Positions 1 through 12,712 of a DNA stretch of 64,000 nucleotides are shown here, one piece after another. Below the pieces are notes generated by a model. The model had not been told where the DNA came from. It saw only the letters and a list, made by a program, of their open reading frames with translations, and searched no databases. Numbering within the stretch: position 1 is the stretch's first letter; every line of letters begins with the position of its first letter. The stretch is from Cruorifilaria tuberocauda (lineage: Eukaryota > Nematoda > Chromadorea > Rhabditida > Onchocercidae), in assembly GCA_013365365.1 (NCBI GenBank), contig JABVXU010000055.1:109501-173500 (forward strand), written 5' to 3'. Both the position numbers and the translations under genes were made by a program.

Positions 1-3000
1 GTGCAGGGAAGATTTGGTCATTCTCTCGTTGCATATGTTCATGAAAAAAAGGAAGTTATCTTGATCTATGGTGGTTATCTATTGCCTTATGAAGGTTTCT
101 TATCACGAGTTAGCAGTACTTTAATAGAATATATTTGTGACAGTCGAGAATGGTAATTTTTCCATATTTTTGCCAAGTGACAGCAACTTTAGAGTAAACT
201 TAGGTATGTAGATTGGCTGAAGTGATTTGAACTGCACAAACCTGTGCTATCTTACATCTAGCGAATGTTAGACGTGAAATTAGTAATGTTTCAAGTATAG
301 ATATGGTTTGTCTTCGTATGAATGTCGGGAGTGTGGTTGCAAATAGTACACAATATTTCAAGTGTTGGAAATGTTCAATTCAGTTTCGGTTTCATGTTTT
401 CCATTTTTTCTTTCGATTTAATTTTTGCAAAGAATTTTTAAAAAGTGAATTTTGTGTGCTTTACAGTTCTCATCGGACCCTTTCCTCTGGTCACACTCCA
501 GTTTTCCGTCATTCAGCGTCACTGATCAATGATTTAATGATTATTATTGGTGGGAATGTACATAATGAGTCATCGTCACGCATTCAAGAATGCTATTCTG
601 GTGATATCCAGGCATATGATATTGGTTTGTTTGTTGCTTTTTTGTTTATTACTCAAAATTACTTCTGTCTGAATTTACTAGCATTTCTAAAAATTTGTCC
701 TGGATAGTATTTGCTATTTCTTGCTTTCTTTATGGCTTTTCTTGTGGGACACTGGGTCATACGTTTGTTTTCTACTGAAAATTTTATTCTAGGCAATTTC
801 GCTGTTTGTTTAAGGTAATGAGGATATTCTAGGTTGTGATACTTGGTTTTCATTATCAAGTAATAATTTATCATTTTTGCAACGTTATGGGCATTCAACT
901 ATGGTCACGAAACATAATATTTTTGTCATTGGTGGTTTTAATGGTGTAATGCTGTCAGATGTTGTTAAATTTACCCCAGGTCATTGCTTGAATTCATTTT
1001 TATCAGTTTGAACTGGGTAAAAATTATATCAAATTTGGAATTTCTCAAATCTGTTCATCGTATTTTACGGAAACAATACAGCGTAAAATTAAAAACAATG
1101 TTTGTAGCTGAATGTGGTGGCTTAAAACGGCCAGATGATTGTCGTAACATGAGAGAAGGCGTACGTTGCATTTTTCACGCTGGAAAATGCAAATCTGTGC
1201 AACGCGATGTGTCATATGCTCATTCATTTTTATCATATGTGAAAAACGAAGATCCAAAAGAGGAACAGAAGTGTCCTATTAGTTGGAGAAAGTGAGTTTA
1301 TTACAATTATTGTTCTGCAAGATAAAGCTCGGTGAATAGTTTATTCTTGCTTTGGAAAATATTATTCTTCCGTCGGCGACGAATTCAGCATTATCAACAT
1401 TCAGCCGGTTGTTGATACCTCCAATTCCAGGCTGATCTTCCGTATGATTATTGAATAACTTTATGACTATTCCGAATAATCATGCCTGTGTCTTCTCGAT
1501 TTTGCTTGGTTATTCTGAAATATCTCTCCTGCCATGCATTGTTCCTATTATTCATCATATGTTGATAAACATATGTCCAGTGAATGTTGCAGGACTTCGT
1601 TTATTTAATTTATAGGGAGTCGTGCCGGTTTACTTCACTTTTGAATTATATTTTTAATTCAACTTGCTTACAGGTCAGCTTCGTGGTGCAGCGAAGAAAA
1701 GGATTGCGTAGCATGTACGGCTGTAGAAGGATGTAGTTGGTGTCACTGGAGTCGTGAATGCGTTTCTGATAATTTATGTAAAGATCGGACGAATCCAGTG
1801 GCGAAATCTGATGCTTGTCCGAAGGATGAAGAACCACGACCATGCTTCTTCGCTGCTGAGTGTTATGCTTGCAAAAAATTAAGGCACTGTAGTTGGTTTC
1901 TAATGAAGGATTCCAAATGGAAATGTGTTAACAATTATGGTTTGTAATTTTTTTGTCTCCTTTTTTATATTTAGAGGATTTACTTAATTGTTTAGCGCTA
2001 CCATTACTTGTTATTTTTTTTGCTAGGTTACATTGAGGCACTCCTTTCATTCTCATATTTTTATGTGTACTTACAATCACTTTAATTGGCGAAACAGGAT
2101 GTAGGTGCAAACTAAAAATGTTTCCCTGTTTCATTCCGAATCTATATGTCAGTTGCTGATGTTAGAGATTTCAGATTTGTTGCTGGAAGGCGAGACACCA
2201 CAGCAGCAATATTCTTATTCCCAATCGGAGCACATATCACCGCTTGCATTAAATACACTGAATCCATCGTCAAAGAACGAGTCATGTCCAGCACCTTGTT
2301 GGTTCCATGAAGATTGTCAAGTTTGTATTAGGGAACAATGTATGTGGTGTCCAACGACTGCACGATGTGTTTCGATGGATGCTTATATGATTAATTTTCC
2401 ATATGGACAGTGTCAATCATGGGTGACAGCTACGAATATAATCAGTAATCAACATGCATGCCAACTGGGTAATTTTCTTTGCCACAACTTCGCTGTTTAT
2501 GTTGAAGAAAACAAAATTTGCAGAATTGGCCAATGGAGATGACTTAATAAGTAATTGTTTCTAACATTATTCAATACTTTAAGCTTTTTTAGATAAACTT
2601 TTGGTAGGAAGAAATTCTAGAAGCTGAGTAGTTATGAATCAACAGTCGTTTAATATAATTTATATTATAGTGGTACTGCAACATTGCAGATCCCATGGAC
2701 TGTTCAAAGCAAAAGACGTGTGCAGAATGTCAGCGCGTAGGACCAAATTGTGGTTGGTGTGACGACGGTTCTGGGACTGGTTTGGGAAGATGTCTACAGG
2801 GTAGTCTTGAAGCACCTGATAACGAATCACTGTGTCCGAAAGATGGAAAATCAAAGTGGTATTTTACAAATTGCTCAGGTATGTTTAAATTATGGATTAA
2901 TTTGTCTAAAAGCGAAATATGAACTGTTAATGTTTTTTTTTCTTACTGAACGTTGAAAAGTTGTTTTGAACAAAGTACTATATAGACTTTATGGGAACCA

Positions 3001-5761
3001 TTATTTGTATTAAGGTGCTGGTCAATCTAAATTAGTAATTTTCAAAGATAGTATTCTTCATACAAATGATTCTTTTTAATGAAATTCCATTACGTTGTAG
3101 CGTGTCAGTGCAATGGGCACAGCAATTGTACTCTGAGAAGGCGTTCACCTGAATGGAATATCGAAGAGAGGAGTTGTACACAATGTGATCACAACACAAC
3201 AGGTGAACACTGTCAATTCTGTGCTGATGGATTCTATGGAGATCCTCGAAATGGGGGAAGATGTGAAGGTTAAATTTTTCCACTCAAAAAATTGCCAACA
3301 TTTAATTGTTCGTTCTTAATTCAAGCATTTTCGAATTACCTATTGCAGCATGCTCTGTTAAGACTGATTTCAGTGATGTGTCAAGTTTTTTAACCATTGT
3401 TAAGCAAATAAGATGATTAATTTAAGCCAAATGAGAGGTCATGAAAATTTTAATATGAGGGCAGTAGGTTGTTCATCGGAGCAGGTATCCTTCTGATCTA
3501 TTCTTGGAGAAATTCCCTCTGATATGAAATCTAGTAATTTCTTTTTTTTTTTTGGAAGAAATCAGTCTGTTTTTTAGAATGTTTTTGTAACGGACAGGCA
3601 AAAATGTGCAATAGAGAAACTGGCGATTGTTACTGCACCACAAAAGGTGTTACTGGAAAGAACTGCAGTAAATGTGAACCAAAGTATTATGGTGACCCGG
3701 AAAACAATCAGCTGTGCTACTGTAAGTTCATTGGTTGTTGCAATTGTCCTGAACGAGAAGGTGAAAAAAAATTATTTTAGGTATAGCGAGGGATCTGGAG
3801 CGTTTAAAATTCTTACTGAAGCTCCAAAGACATACGAACTCTCCTTTTTTTACAAGTTTTATTTTTACTGTGTGCAATCATGCTCAAATTTTGGACAAGT
3901 TATATTGAAAATATTTGTTTTTCACCTCCTATTTGATGTTTAATGAAAAGTTTGGAAGACGAATATAGTAATTTATTTCTTTTTCAAACTGTTTAAAATC
4001 TAATTTCTTGTATTATCTCATAAGTATATTATATTTTTGTATTTGTACCATTTATTTGTAATTTTTCAGATGAATTGACGGTGGATTTTATTTTCACATT
4101 TAAGCTTGATCAGGACGATCCAAAAGATAAATATGTGAACCAGATCAATTTCTTCAGCACACCACATAAAGTGTTACATAGTGCATTCTATTCAAAATGT
4201 TTAGTTTGGCCAAACATTACGAGAAGTTGATCTTTATTTAAAATTATATGATTTGCGTATTTGGTGTCGTATACTAAATATATCTTTAGAGAGATACTGA
4301 TGTTCAATTTACGGTAGTTTGTGAATCTCCGAAGTCAGAAAAGGCGTTAGTTTCGATGAGTATCAACTCATCACTTTTTGAAGGACATCCAGGTTCAAAT
4401 AAACTGTTAATGACAAGGACTGTTTGTGATGAAAATGGTATCCGGCGTGCATACAGTGCTAATGCTGAACCTGGATTTTTTTTTGGAACTGATGCTAATA
4501 CAACGTTTTTGGTTCGTTAAAATTTAAAAAAAAAAGCATTTGGGAAGATAATTGGACGGACTTTCGATATAGTCACCATTTGCTATGTACTCTTTGTATT
4601 CTAAGTAACTAATTCTTGTATTTATTATTTTATTAGTCGTGTATACATTTTTGTTATAGTATCTCACTTCCATAAATTGTTATTCTGAATATAACGCATT
4701 CATACATTGTTTCAGGTAAAAGTTTACAACTTTTCTACTCCGATAAAAATACAAATTTCATTTTCACAGTCGCCTCCAATAAATTGGGTCTTATTTTTTG
4801 TGATATTCTCTGCGTAAGTTCTTTTACTTTTGACATGTTTATGTGTCTTTTGTTTCTCGAACTGTGTTATTTTTCTATATGGTGAATTATAGCGAAGTAA
4901 ATTATTTTGAATGGAATGAAACATGAAGTAGTTTATATTGAGCATTTATTACACTTTCAGCTCAACTTAAATATTTTGATTTAAAATGCTTCGATTATCT
5001 CTTGAAATTTAAATAATTTTTATGAACTTACTTTGCTTTCATGACTTATTTTTATCCATACTCTTTATTCAAAATCTAACTCTAAATAATTTTATCGTTT
5101 TACTATGGCATTCAAGTTTATTTTTCTTATTTACTCTTTTTATATGCGTATGCGATCAGTAATTGTTTCCAATATTGTTCGTGATTGGGGAAATTTTGCA
5201 GGTGTTTTGTTGTGCTCCTTGTTGTTGCGGGTTTATTATGGATGATTAAATTACGAATTGAAGTATTTCGACGAAATCAGAGACGATACGACGAAATTGA
5301 ACAAATGGCTTCCCGTCCTTTCGCTTCTGTGAGGCTTGAACTAACTTCTCCACGAGCCAATTTGGTAAGTACCATTATGGATAAATATGTAGTCATTGGT
5401 CTTCCAGTATCAGCGTTTACATTGCAGACAAATCTTATTGGTTCACCTTTTCTTTTTGTTTAAAGTATTGTTGAATAGTGTGATTTCAAAATTATAAGAG
5501 ATTTGTTTGCAGATGGCGACTCCCATATCAGTTGAACCATGTAGTAACTATCGTTCTGGCGTATTCACTTTAGCAGTTCGATTACCAACAGGAGGTCGAC
5601 AATTTACACCTCATGGTACTTCAGGTTTAGCAGTTGCATCAGCATTATGTTTGTTAACACAGGCACAGTTAGGTGTTTTACAAGCAGCAGAAACAAGTGA
5701 TGCCAATCATAACCGTAAAACAACTTTGATGCGTTACATTCCATTTATTCGTTCCTCGTAA
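1..5761 (+). CDS. tag-53: Attractin-like transmembrane protein, 3' part (5' end outside window)
   Basis: Attractins are single-pass membrane proteins linked to melanocortin signalling and, in mammals, to the Mahogunin ubiquitin ligase. Fourteen exons join in phase: 1-152, 467-624, 833-979, 1108-1291, 1674-1939, 2175-2468, 2690-2878, 3101-3268, 3578-3721, 4070-4170, 4290-4511, 4716-4813, 5202-5364, 5513-5761, giving 844 visible residues. In order they encode kelch repeats (GHSLVAY, RHSASL, YGHSTM with following GG), three Cys-rich PSI-type modules (such as CSKQKTCAECQRVG), two laminin-EGF modules (CQCNGHSNC, CFCNGQAKMC), an extracellular beta-rich stretch, one membrane span split over the exons at 4716 and 5202 (from NWVLFFVIFSA), then a basic stop-transfer and the attractin tail motifs MASRPFASV, PISVEPC and SGLAVASAL. 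The window opens inside the kelch region, so the signal peptide, CUB and EGF parts are not visible. No C-type lectin domain is seen. The tail motifs favour attractin over MEGF8. The symbol follows the C. elegans orthologue. Confidence 0.93.
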
Positions 5762-6039
5762 CTGTGAAATTGCTGTATTTTTTGTTCAAAGTATACTTAG
5801 TTATTTTTTCAAATTTGAAGCTAATGTGATACTCGCATTTTATGAAGCGCCTTTATTATATTTGATACGTTTGAGAACATTGCCTATTCCAAACTTTTCT
5901 TTATCTTGAAAGAAGAAGGGAATGATATTGACAGATCGCAATTCACAAAAATGGATTTTTATACCTACAAGAATGAGTTTTGAGTTATGGGAATTTTGAG
6001 CTTCGTTAATTTTTTAGTTAATTTCGTAATATTTAGATG

Positions 6040-6045
6040 AATAAA
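6040..6045 (+). terminator. Candidate poly(A) signal of the attractin gene
   Basis: This is the first AATAAA after the attractin stop, about 280 bases downstream. It is a plausible 3' end, but such hexamers are common in A+T-rich DNA. Confidence 0.3.
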
Positions 6046-9000
6046 ACAAATATTCATGAGAAAAATAATGAAAGAGGAAAATTACAGTTCTATTCAAGTA
6101 ACTATTTACTGCATGGCGTTTTCTTTATTTGCTCATACTTATCCATTCAGTGATTGTATTTTCAGTACACTTATTATTGTTGCTATTGTTTTTCTATTGT
6201 ACAAAGTGTCATCCATTCGAATAATACTTTGTACAGAATATGCGATTCTGCGTGCACAATCTAAGTTCGGAAAAGGGAAAAGCTAAAGAGGAAGTAGTAA
6301 CGGCCCAATGTCATACTGTTTCGTTAATATATAAGTCTTAATTGAAACTATAGTTATAATCGCTCAGGAATGGTTGAGTTAAGGATTTAATTGCGGTATT
6401 TTAGGATGGGGATATTGAAAATCAGGACTTGGTAGTGAAGATAAAGTTTTCATAAGTGAGGTAATATACAGATTTTTAGTATTATCCAATTCACTATAGT
6501 AGCTTATTCATAAGTTATCATTAATGATGTTATACATGTAGGCGAAAAGTATAAAGCAGATATACTTGGATTATTATATTTGATGTACCATCAATTTGCT
6601 GATAACCAAATAAGGCGCTGTTGATAGGATCTCAAATGTGGAACATTAATTTCGATTCTCTGTCTAAATGACTCTACTTTAATGCTTATTGGGTTAGTAG
6701 CTATAGCAGTAATTATTTTTGTGACAGTCAAAGTAAGCCGAATTAATGATCAAGCGATTGATTGATGGAGTGCAGTAGCGTTGACAACTGTTCTCTTAAT
6801 TGCTGAGTGCAAATAGCTCTCTCTGTTTTCTTAACAAGCGAATCTCATTGGTCTTTTTACTTAGCGGTACAGAAATCGAAATACCATTATAATACGCATT
6901 GCAGTTCGCCGCAGCTTTGAAGATATGCTATATCGTTGCAGGATAAAATGGAAGTGTGAAAAATAGATGGGATCATTTTAAATAGGAAAGATAGAATTAG
7001 ACTATCTATTTAACTTAATTTATTTAATATACAGCCCCGCAGTTCCGTTATTATCACAAATTGATTATTCATAAAGAGATAAGAGTTCATTTATCTGTAT
7101 AAATTCTATTTTTTCTTGATTAAGTGGATTATTCGATAATTTGCTTATAATTACCTAACCTGTGGGAATAAAAATTTTCACCTCCCGACAATTTTTTCTT
7201 CTTCCGTTTTCATGATAACTTTAGATTAAATTTCATGTTTGACTGGATATATGCATTAAAGAATTTTTTATCGATATTGATTAAATTTTCCATTTTGTAT
7301 TTCCGTGTTATATTAACTAATTATAAAATTTTGGTCATTTAGTTTAAGATGTCTAATTTGAAAGAAAAAAAATCACTGGAGAAAAATAGCCTTAAAAAAA
7401 AGTTTAGAAAGTGCAATAAATCTCTGTAGAAGAATTCCTTAATGTTAGCTGCTTTAACCAAGAACTGTGGTATAGAGAAGTTTTAGAAATGAAGAGTATA
7501 GTGTATCGATCTAATCAATTATTCAGTAGTAATTATTAACTCTCAGTAGAGTTAGACAGTTTACTGTTACTTTTGCATTCATTGCAACAATTGGTGAGGG
7601 ATTTAAATTAGTTTAAATTTCTATGGGATTATTTGCTATCCGCAATTAATTGAATAATGAGTTAATATGTGTCAAATGGAAATTATTTCATTTAACATTT
7701 TCTTTAAAAAAAATAATAATAATATGATAGATAAGAGTAGATAGGAGTAATTAATTTACAAGAAAATTCTGTATTCCAGTAATTGTAATAATTGTAATTG
7801 TAGTAAATGTTAATAATTGTAATAAAATTATAATAATTGTAACTTTTTTTAAACAATACAATAAATACAATTCTTTTATGAGGACAAAGATTATTATCAA
7901 GGATTATGATAGTAATATCTTAAAATATTTTAAAGTCCTTATCAAATACGATATGGTATCATTAATTCTATCGTTTTTTTCAGATATAAGTGTGCACTTA
8001 CGCTTGCTTATGAATTGAAATTATTGGATGGTAATCAATGCGATTTAAAAAAGCAACCTGTATTGTAATGGATATGACAAAAAAGGTTTTAATTTTCTTA
8101 TTTTTAAAGATAATTTTTCTAATATGATAAAGTTAGAAGCAAATAGTTTTTGAAATATTTGCTTGTTTGATGAAATTAACGAATGAATAAAAAGCAATTG
8201 TTGGGATCTGTTTATTTGTTTTGCAATGATGTTAAATGATATGCTTTTGATATAGTAGAATAAATGTTGTTGAAAAGATCGTGAGCAAAACTTCAAGAGC
8301 CTGAGATGAAATTTCATTAATGTTTGACAGATATTAGAGGATTGAATAGATGTGATTAGAGACGCGGTGATTGTGAGGTTGCTGCTAAAATGAAGCCATA
8401 CTTCTTCCCTTCCCGCCTTTGGAATGTAAGAAAATATAAAGCAGTTGTTGCCTCCACTAAACAAACTTTAAACTGTGCAGCTGATTAATTAGCCATGTTA
8501 ATTGGTTGTTTGAAAATGTGCTTTGTGTCATTTGTTGACCCCAGGGTTATGCCAATCAGCACTAGATAATTCTTATCAATAATCATTGACTATCAATTTA
8601 TATATCATCTTTTATATTCATTTTATCCTATCAGTGATGAATAAGCAATAAGAAGCATTTGTGATTAATCGTACAGTCATATTACTAATAGGTAAGCAAT
8701 AAGTATTAACAGTCGGAAAATAAGTGTTTTCTCAAATAGTCCTGTTTATTTATCTCTTTCCTTTTTCATCTGTTTTTTTTCTACTGCTATCACTTTCTGT
8801 TTCAGCTTGAAATATTTAGGCAATTTTTCTCCAAATTTTGACCTTTATTTTTCCAACTAAATCAGACCAAGAAAGCCTTTATTCTTAAAAATGAACTCTT
8901 GGAAAGTGGTATTGTTTACTTTTAATTAGTTACATTTATTTTGGCAAATTATGGAGTTGTTTTCTAACAACGTTTTGTTTTGTTAAACATGATTTATATA

Positions 9001-12000
9001 AAATGCCACAACATTGAAATGTCGGCAGTAGTCAGATGTCTAAAGTTAAAGTGAAAAATCCAATAAAAAGCTAGAATGATTACTTTCAAATAGTTTGAGG
9101 AAGAATTCATTGCTGATTGATGAGAATGTTAAATGGTTGAAACTGTGGTTATCAAAACTGATAACTTAGAAAAATAATACGATAAGTTTGCAAGCAATGA
9201 ATCCATTAGTGCATTTTCAAAGAAATAACTTGATACTTGTCAATCAAATGAAGAGAAAAACAATTGAAATGATATATTAAAATGAATTTAAGCAATTTAG
9301 TAAAAAAGAAAGATTGTAAAAGAGTGAATAGTTTTTTTTTTTTTTTTTTGTTCAAATCAAGAGAAAAGAATAATATTGATCCCACGACAGAGAAAATGAG
9401 GCAAAATATAGGTAGATAAGCGGATTCTAATTGGATCATTTACCAAGTTTATTATTCGTTTTTGAGAATCAAAAGGTTAATCAATTAATTCTAATGATGA
9501 TGGATGAACAAAGCCAATAATTATTATCCTAAGTAGACCGCTTGTCAAATGATCCATCAATTACTTAATTCGTTTTTATTATTTTTCTAAAAACTTGAGA
9601 CCGTTAAGCGGTCGATAATAAGCAATCGATAACAGTTTATATTCGCACTGTTATATCCTTATTGATGAGAGATAATCCTATCGATTTAGATTTGATTATC
9701 ATTTTCTCATACTAAGGTTAACTTCTCCAATTCCTTCAGTTTCAGAAATAATATTTATACAAAAGATAGATTTATATAGAAAATTGATATATTAAATAGT
9801 GATATAATTAGTATACTAAGCACTTTAATGATATGGTTCTTAATATGGTTTGAATACTGAATGTCAAAATCTCACATTTCTGTTATTCTTTCCACTATAA
9901 AATCTATTGGTGCATGAACAGAAATATAAGAATTAGGTAAATTTCGGCTTTTACCTTTCAGTGCTTAAAATGTAATCAGACAAATATTACTGCTTAATTA
10001 TAACTATGAAAATCTATTGCTGCAAGATAACTTTTTCAAAGAATTGAAACTGAACGATAGAAGAAATTTGCAGTCAACATTTTTTTAAAAAAAAAAGTGA
10101 AAAAAGATCAACACATCTGGGCATCTGTATCAACATTTGAGTGTTCAATTAAACATTATTTGTTTCCTAGTATCTATCAAAAATACAAGGTATTGCTGTT
10201 TATTTGTTTGTTTATTTAATTTGATATGAAAAAAATTTTAATTAACAATTTTACCTTAGGTAATCATATCAGCTAAGGTTAGTTTTGAGATTCAAATGAT
10301 GAAATTGTATTTTGCAATTTAGGATATTAAAATGGAGTTGTTAGTAATATTGATGACTTTATAGTAATAGAAGCTGGCATTGCTTATGCAATAGAGTGTG
10401 TTGATGATGGAATTATTACGTTTGCCCTAATTAAACAGGAAGAATTGTTATGGGTTGCTTAATTGACTATACTCTTATAATTGTTGATTTATGTCGTTTC
10501 AGAGGTCAAATTGTTTGCTGCTTTTGATTAGAGTTTTGCAGGTCCCAGAACATAATTTAAATTGAAACCAAAATGACGGAGTAAAAAAAGACTATCTGAC
10601 AAGAAGCTTAAACAGCCGTACCAAAAATTTTATAGACTGTTAATTACTACCGTTCAACCAAAGAGCTCTAAAGTGCAATCATAAATGTTTACTATGCGTT
10701 TTTGAATGTCGAATAATGCAAGCAAACAGGTTCCATTCTTTAGGGATTCTCGATGCAGCTGTTTCAATGAAATCAATTTATTACTGGACATTATCATTTA
10801 ATATCTTCCCGCTCCAAAAACTTTTCTCTTATCCCTTCTCTCATCCTATTCCTGTCCTTACCTTCTCCCGTCATCTATTTCCATCTTTTTCTATTTGTCA
10901 GCTTTTCCATTACCTTTATCATTTCTCTTCCAATTTCAAGATTATGCTTAAATTCTTTCCCTTACGTGCAATATCGTTCAAACTACAAACAATCATTACA
11001 GTTCTCTTAATATATGCCTGGCAAGTTTTGACATAAACCTATTTTTTCTTAATTTAAAATATTTCTATAGTATGTGCTAAATTTAGTTTAAGTAAACATT
11101 TTAATTGGAATTCAAATATTGTGAGCACAATGCTAACGAACTTTAAACATGGAAGGGAGTTGGAATATCTGATGTATTATTGATTGCATATTCAACACAT
11201 ATTTGAACTATGTCCTGATGGAGGTGAAAAAATCTGGGAAATATAGCAAGAAAATAATCAAATGCGATACATGAAGAAATCAATGAAAAATTAGGAAGTT
11301 CCATAGGTTTGAGACAAGGAAAGAAGTGAAAAGTAAAGAGAAGAAGATGGAAGAGGGAAAAGAAGGACGTGAAGAACTGCGAGCCGGATGATCGTCGAAA
11401 TCGACATCAATTTCCGGATGGAAGAAAGGAAAAGGAAAACCAAATCTATCTATCAGCATCCTTCACACCGATTGGTGGTAATCTATTCGGAAGGCTCATA
11501 GTACTATTGCTTATTTGGAGTCCATATTGCATCATGCTACTGCTCGTTTTTACTTCCTCATGGGGCCAATTTTCTTTCCTGGAGATGAAAACCGCCCTTC
11601 TTTCCTGAAAAATATGCAAATTGATGAAGATTGCGGTAATGGGAAAAGAAGGAAATTAACTATTAAATAATGAAACCACTTTTAGTTCTATCTAATCATT
11701 ATGATAATTACTTTGATCAGCACATCTTCCATCTCTAATTTATTTTGTTCCAGTTTTATCATTATTTTTCTTTCTATCAACTTCTCCATCTCTTCTTCCT
11801 TTTCTTACAATAAGTAATTGATACAATAATATGATTTCAGTCCTCTGCAAAATACCACTACGTTGTCGAGAATGCTTATTTGCGACATTTGAAAATGACA
11901 AAGGAGAAGATAATTATTAAATTAAATATTAAGAAAATTATTAATTCTAGATCTGAAATTCGAATAGTTATATAAATATTTCTATCTTTAGCACATTTGA

Positions 12001-12680
12001 TAAAAGTAATCTTTTTTTGAGATTTTTAACTGGAGCGAATTTGATTTTTTTCTACTTCATAATCACATTTTGTTCTTTATCAATTAGTACCAAAAAATGG
12101 CAGAAAGAATTGATTGCACAATTCAAATAAGTGCTTTCACTTTTTAAGATGAAAGGAAAAAAAGAGAGAAAAAAAGGAACTAAAATCTAGCTTAGATGAA
12201 TCTAGAAATTTTTGAAAAACGTTTTTAATTAATTAATTATAGCTGTTAGAAAAGCAACTAATTTATCAAATTATCACGTTGTTCAGAAGCATTCATTAAA
12301 ATTAAAAATTGAACCACATCATTCAGCTTCTCTTCTGTAGCTTCTCTAATTCGTCCTAATACATTTTGAAAGCATGCTCATTCTTGTTGGTATCTCTCAG
12401 TTTCAAATAAAAAAACTTTTTGGAAGAACTAATGATTGGTGATAGAAAACCCAGTAATGCTCATTTATTTATATAATTAGATCAAATTAAATTTTCGAAA
12501 TTTCGACCTTAAACCTTTAATTTATTTAATCAATAATTATATTAAGCCTATGATAACATATTTACTCTGACTTTTTCATTAATTCTGTTATTGAAATACT
12601 GAGATGCACTAAAATTAGCAATTTTTATCGATGATGGCAATAACATAATTGTATGAGTATTAATCTTAAAAGATGCTGAA

Positions 12681-12682
<2 letters not shown>

Positions 12683-12711
<29 letters not shown>

Positions 12712-12712
12712 T
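12683..12712. repeat. (CT)n microsatellite
   Basis: A nearly pure CT run, followed about 10 bases later by a shorter CT-rich run. It lies in noncoding DNA. Confidence 0.9.

Noticed and set aside
10716..11036. 106-codon plus frame rich in Phe, Ser and Leu
   Set aside because: Pyrimidine-rich DNA that lacks stops by composition; no motif or neighbouring exon.
11369..11608. 79-codon plus frame with a hydrophobic stretch
   Set aside because: No splice context, no recognisable motif, and isolated in a gene desert; kept only as a compositional island.
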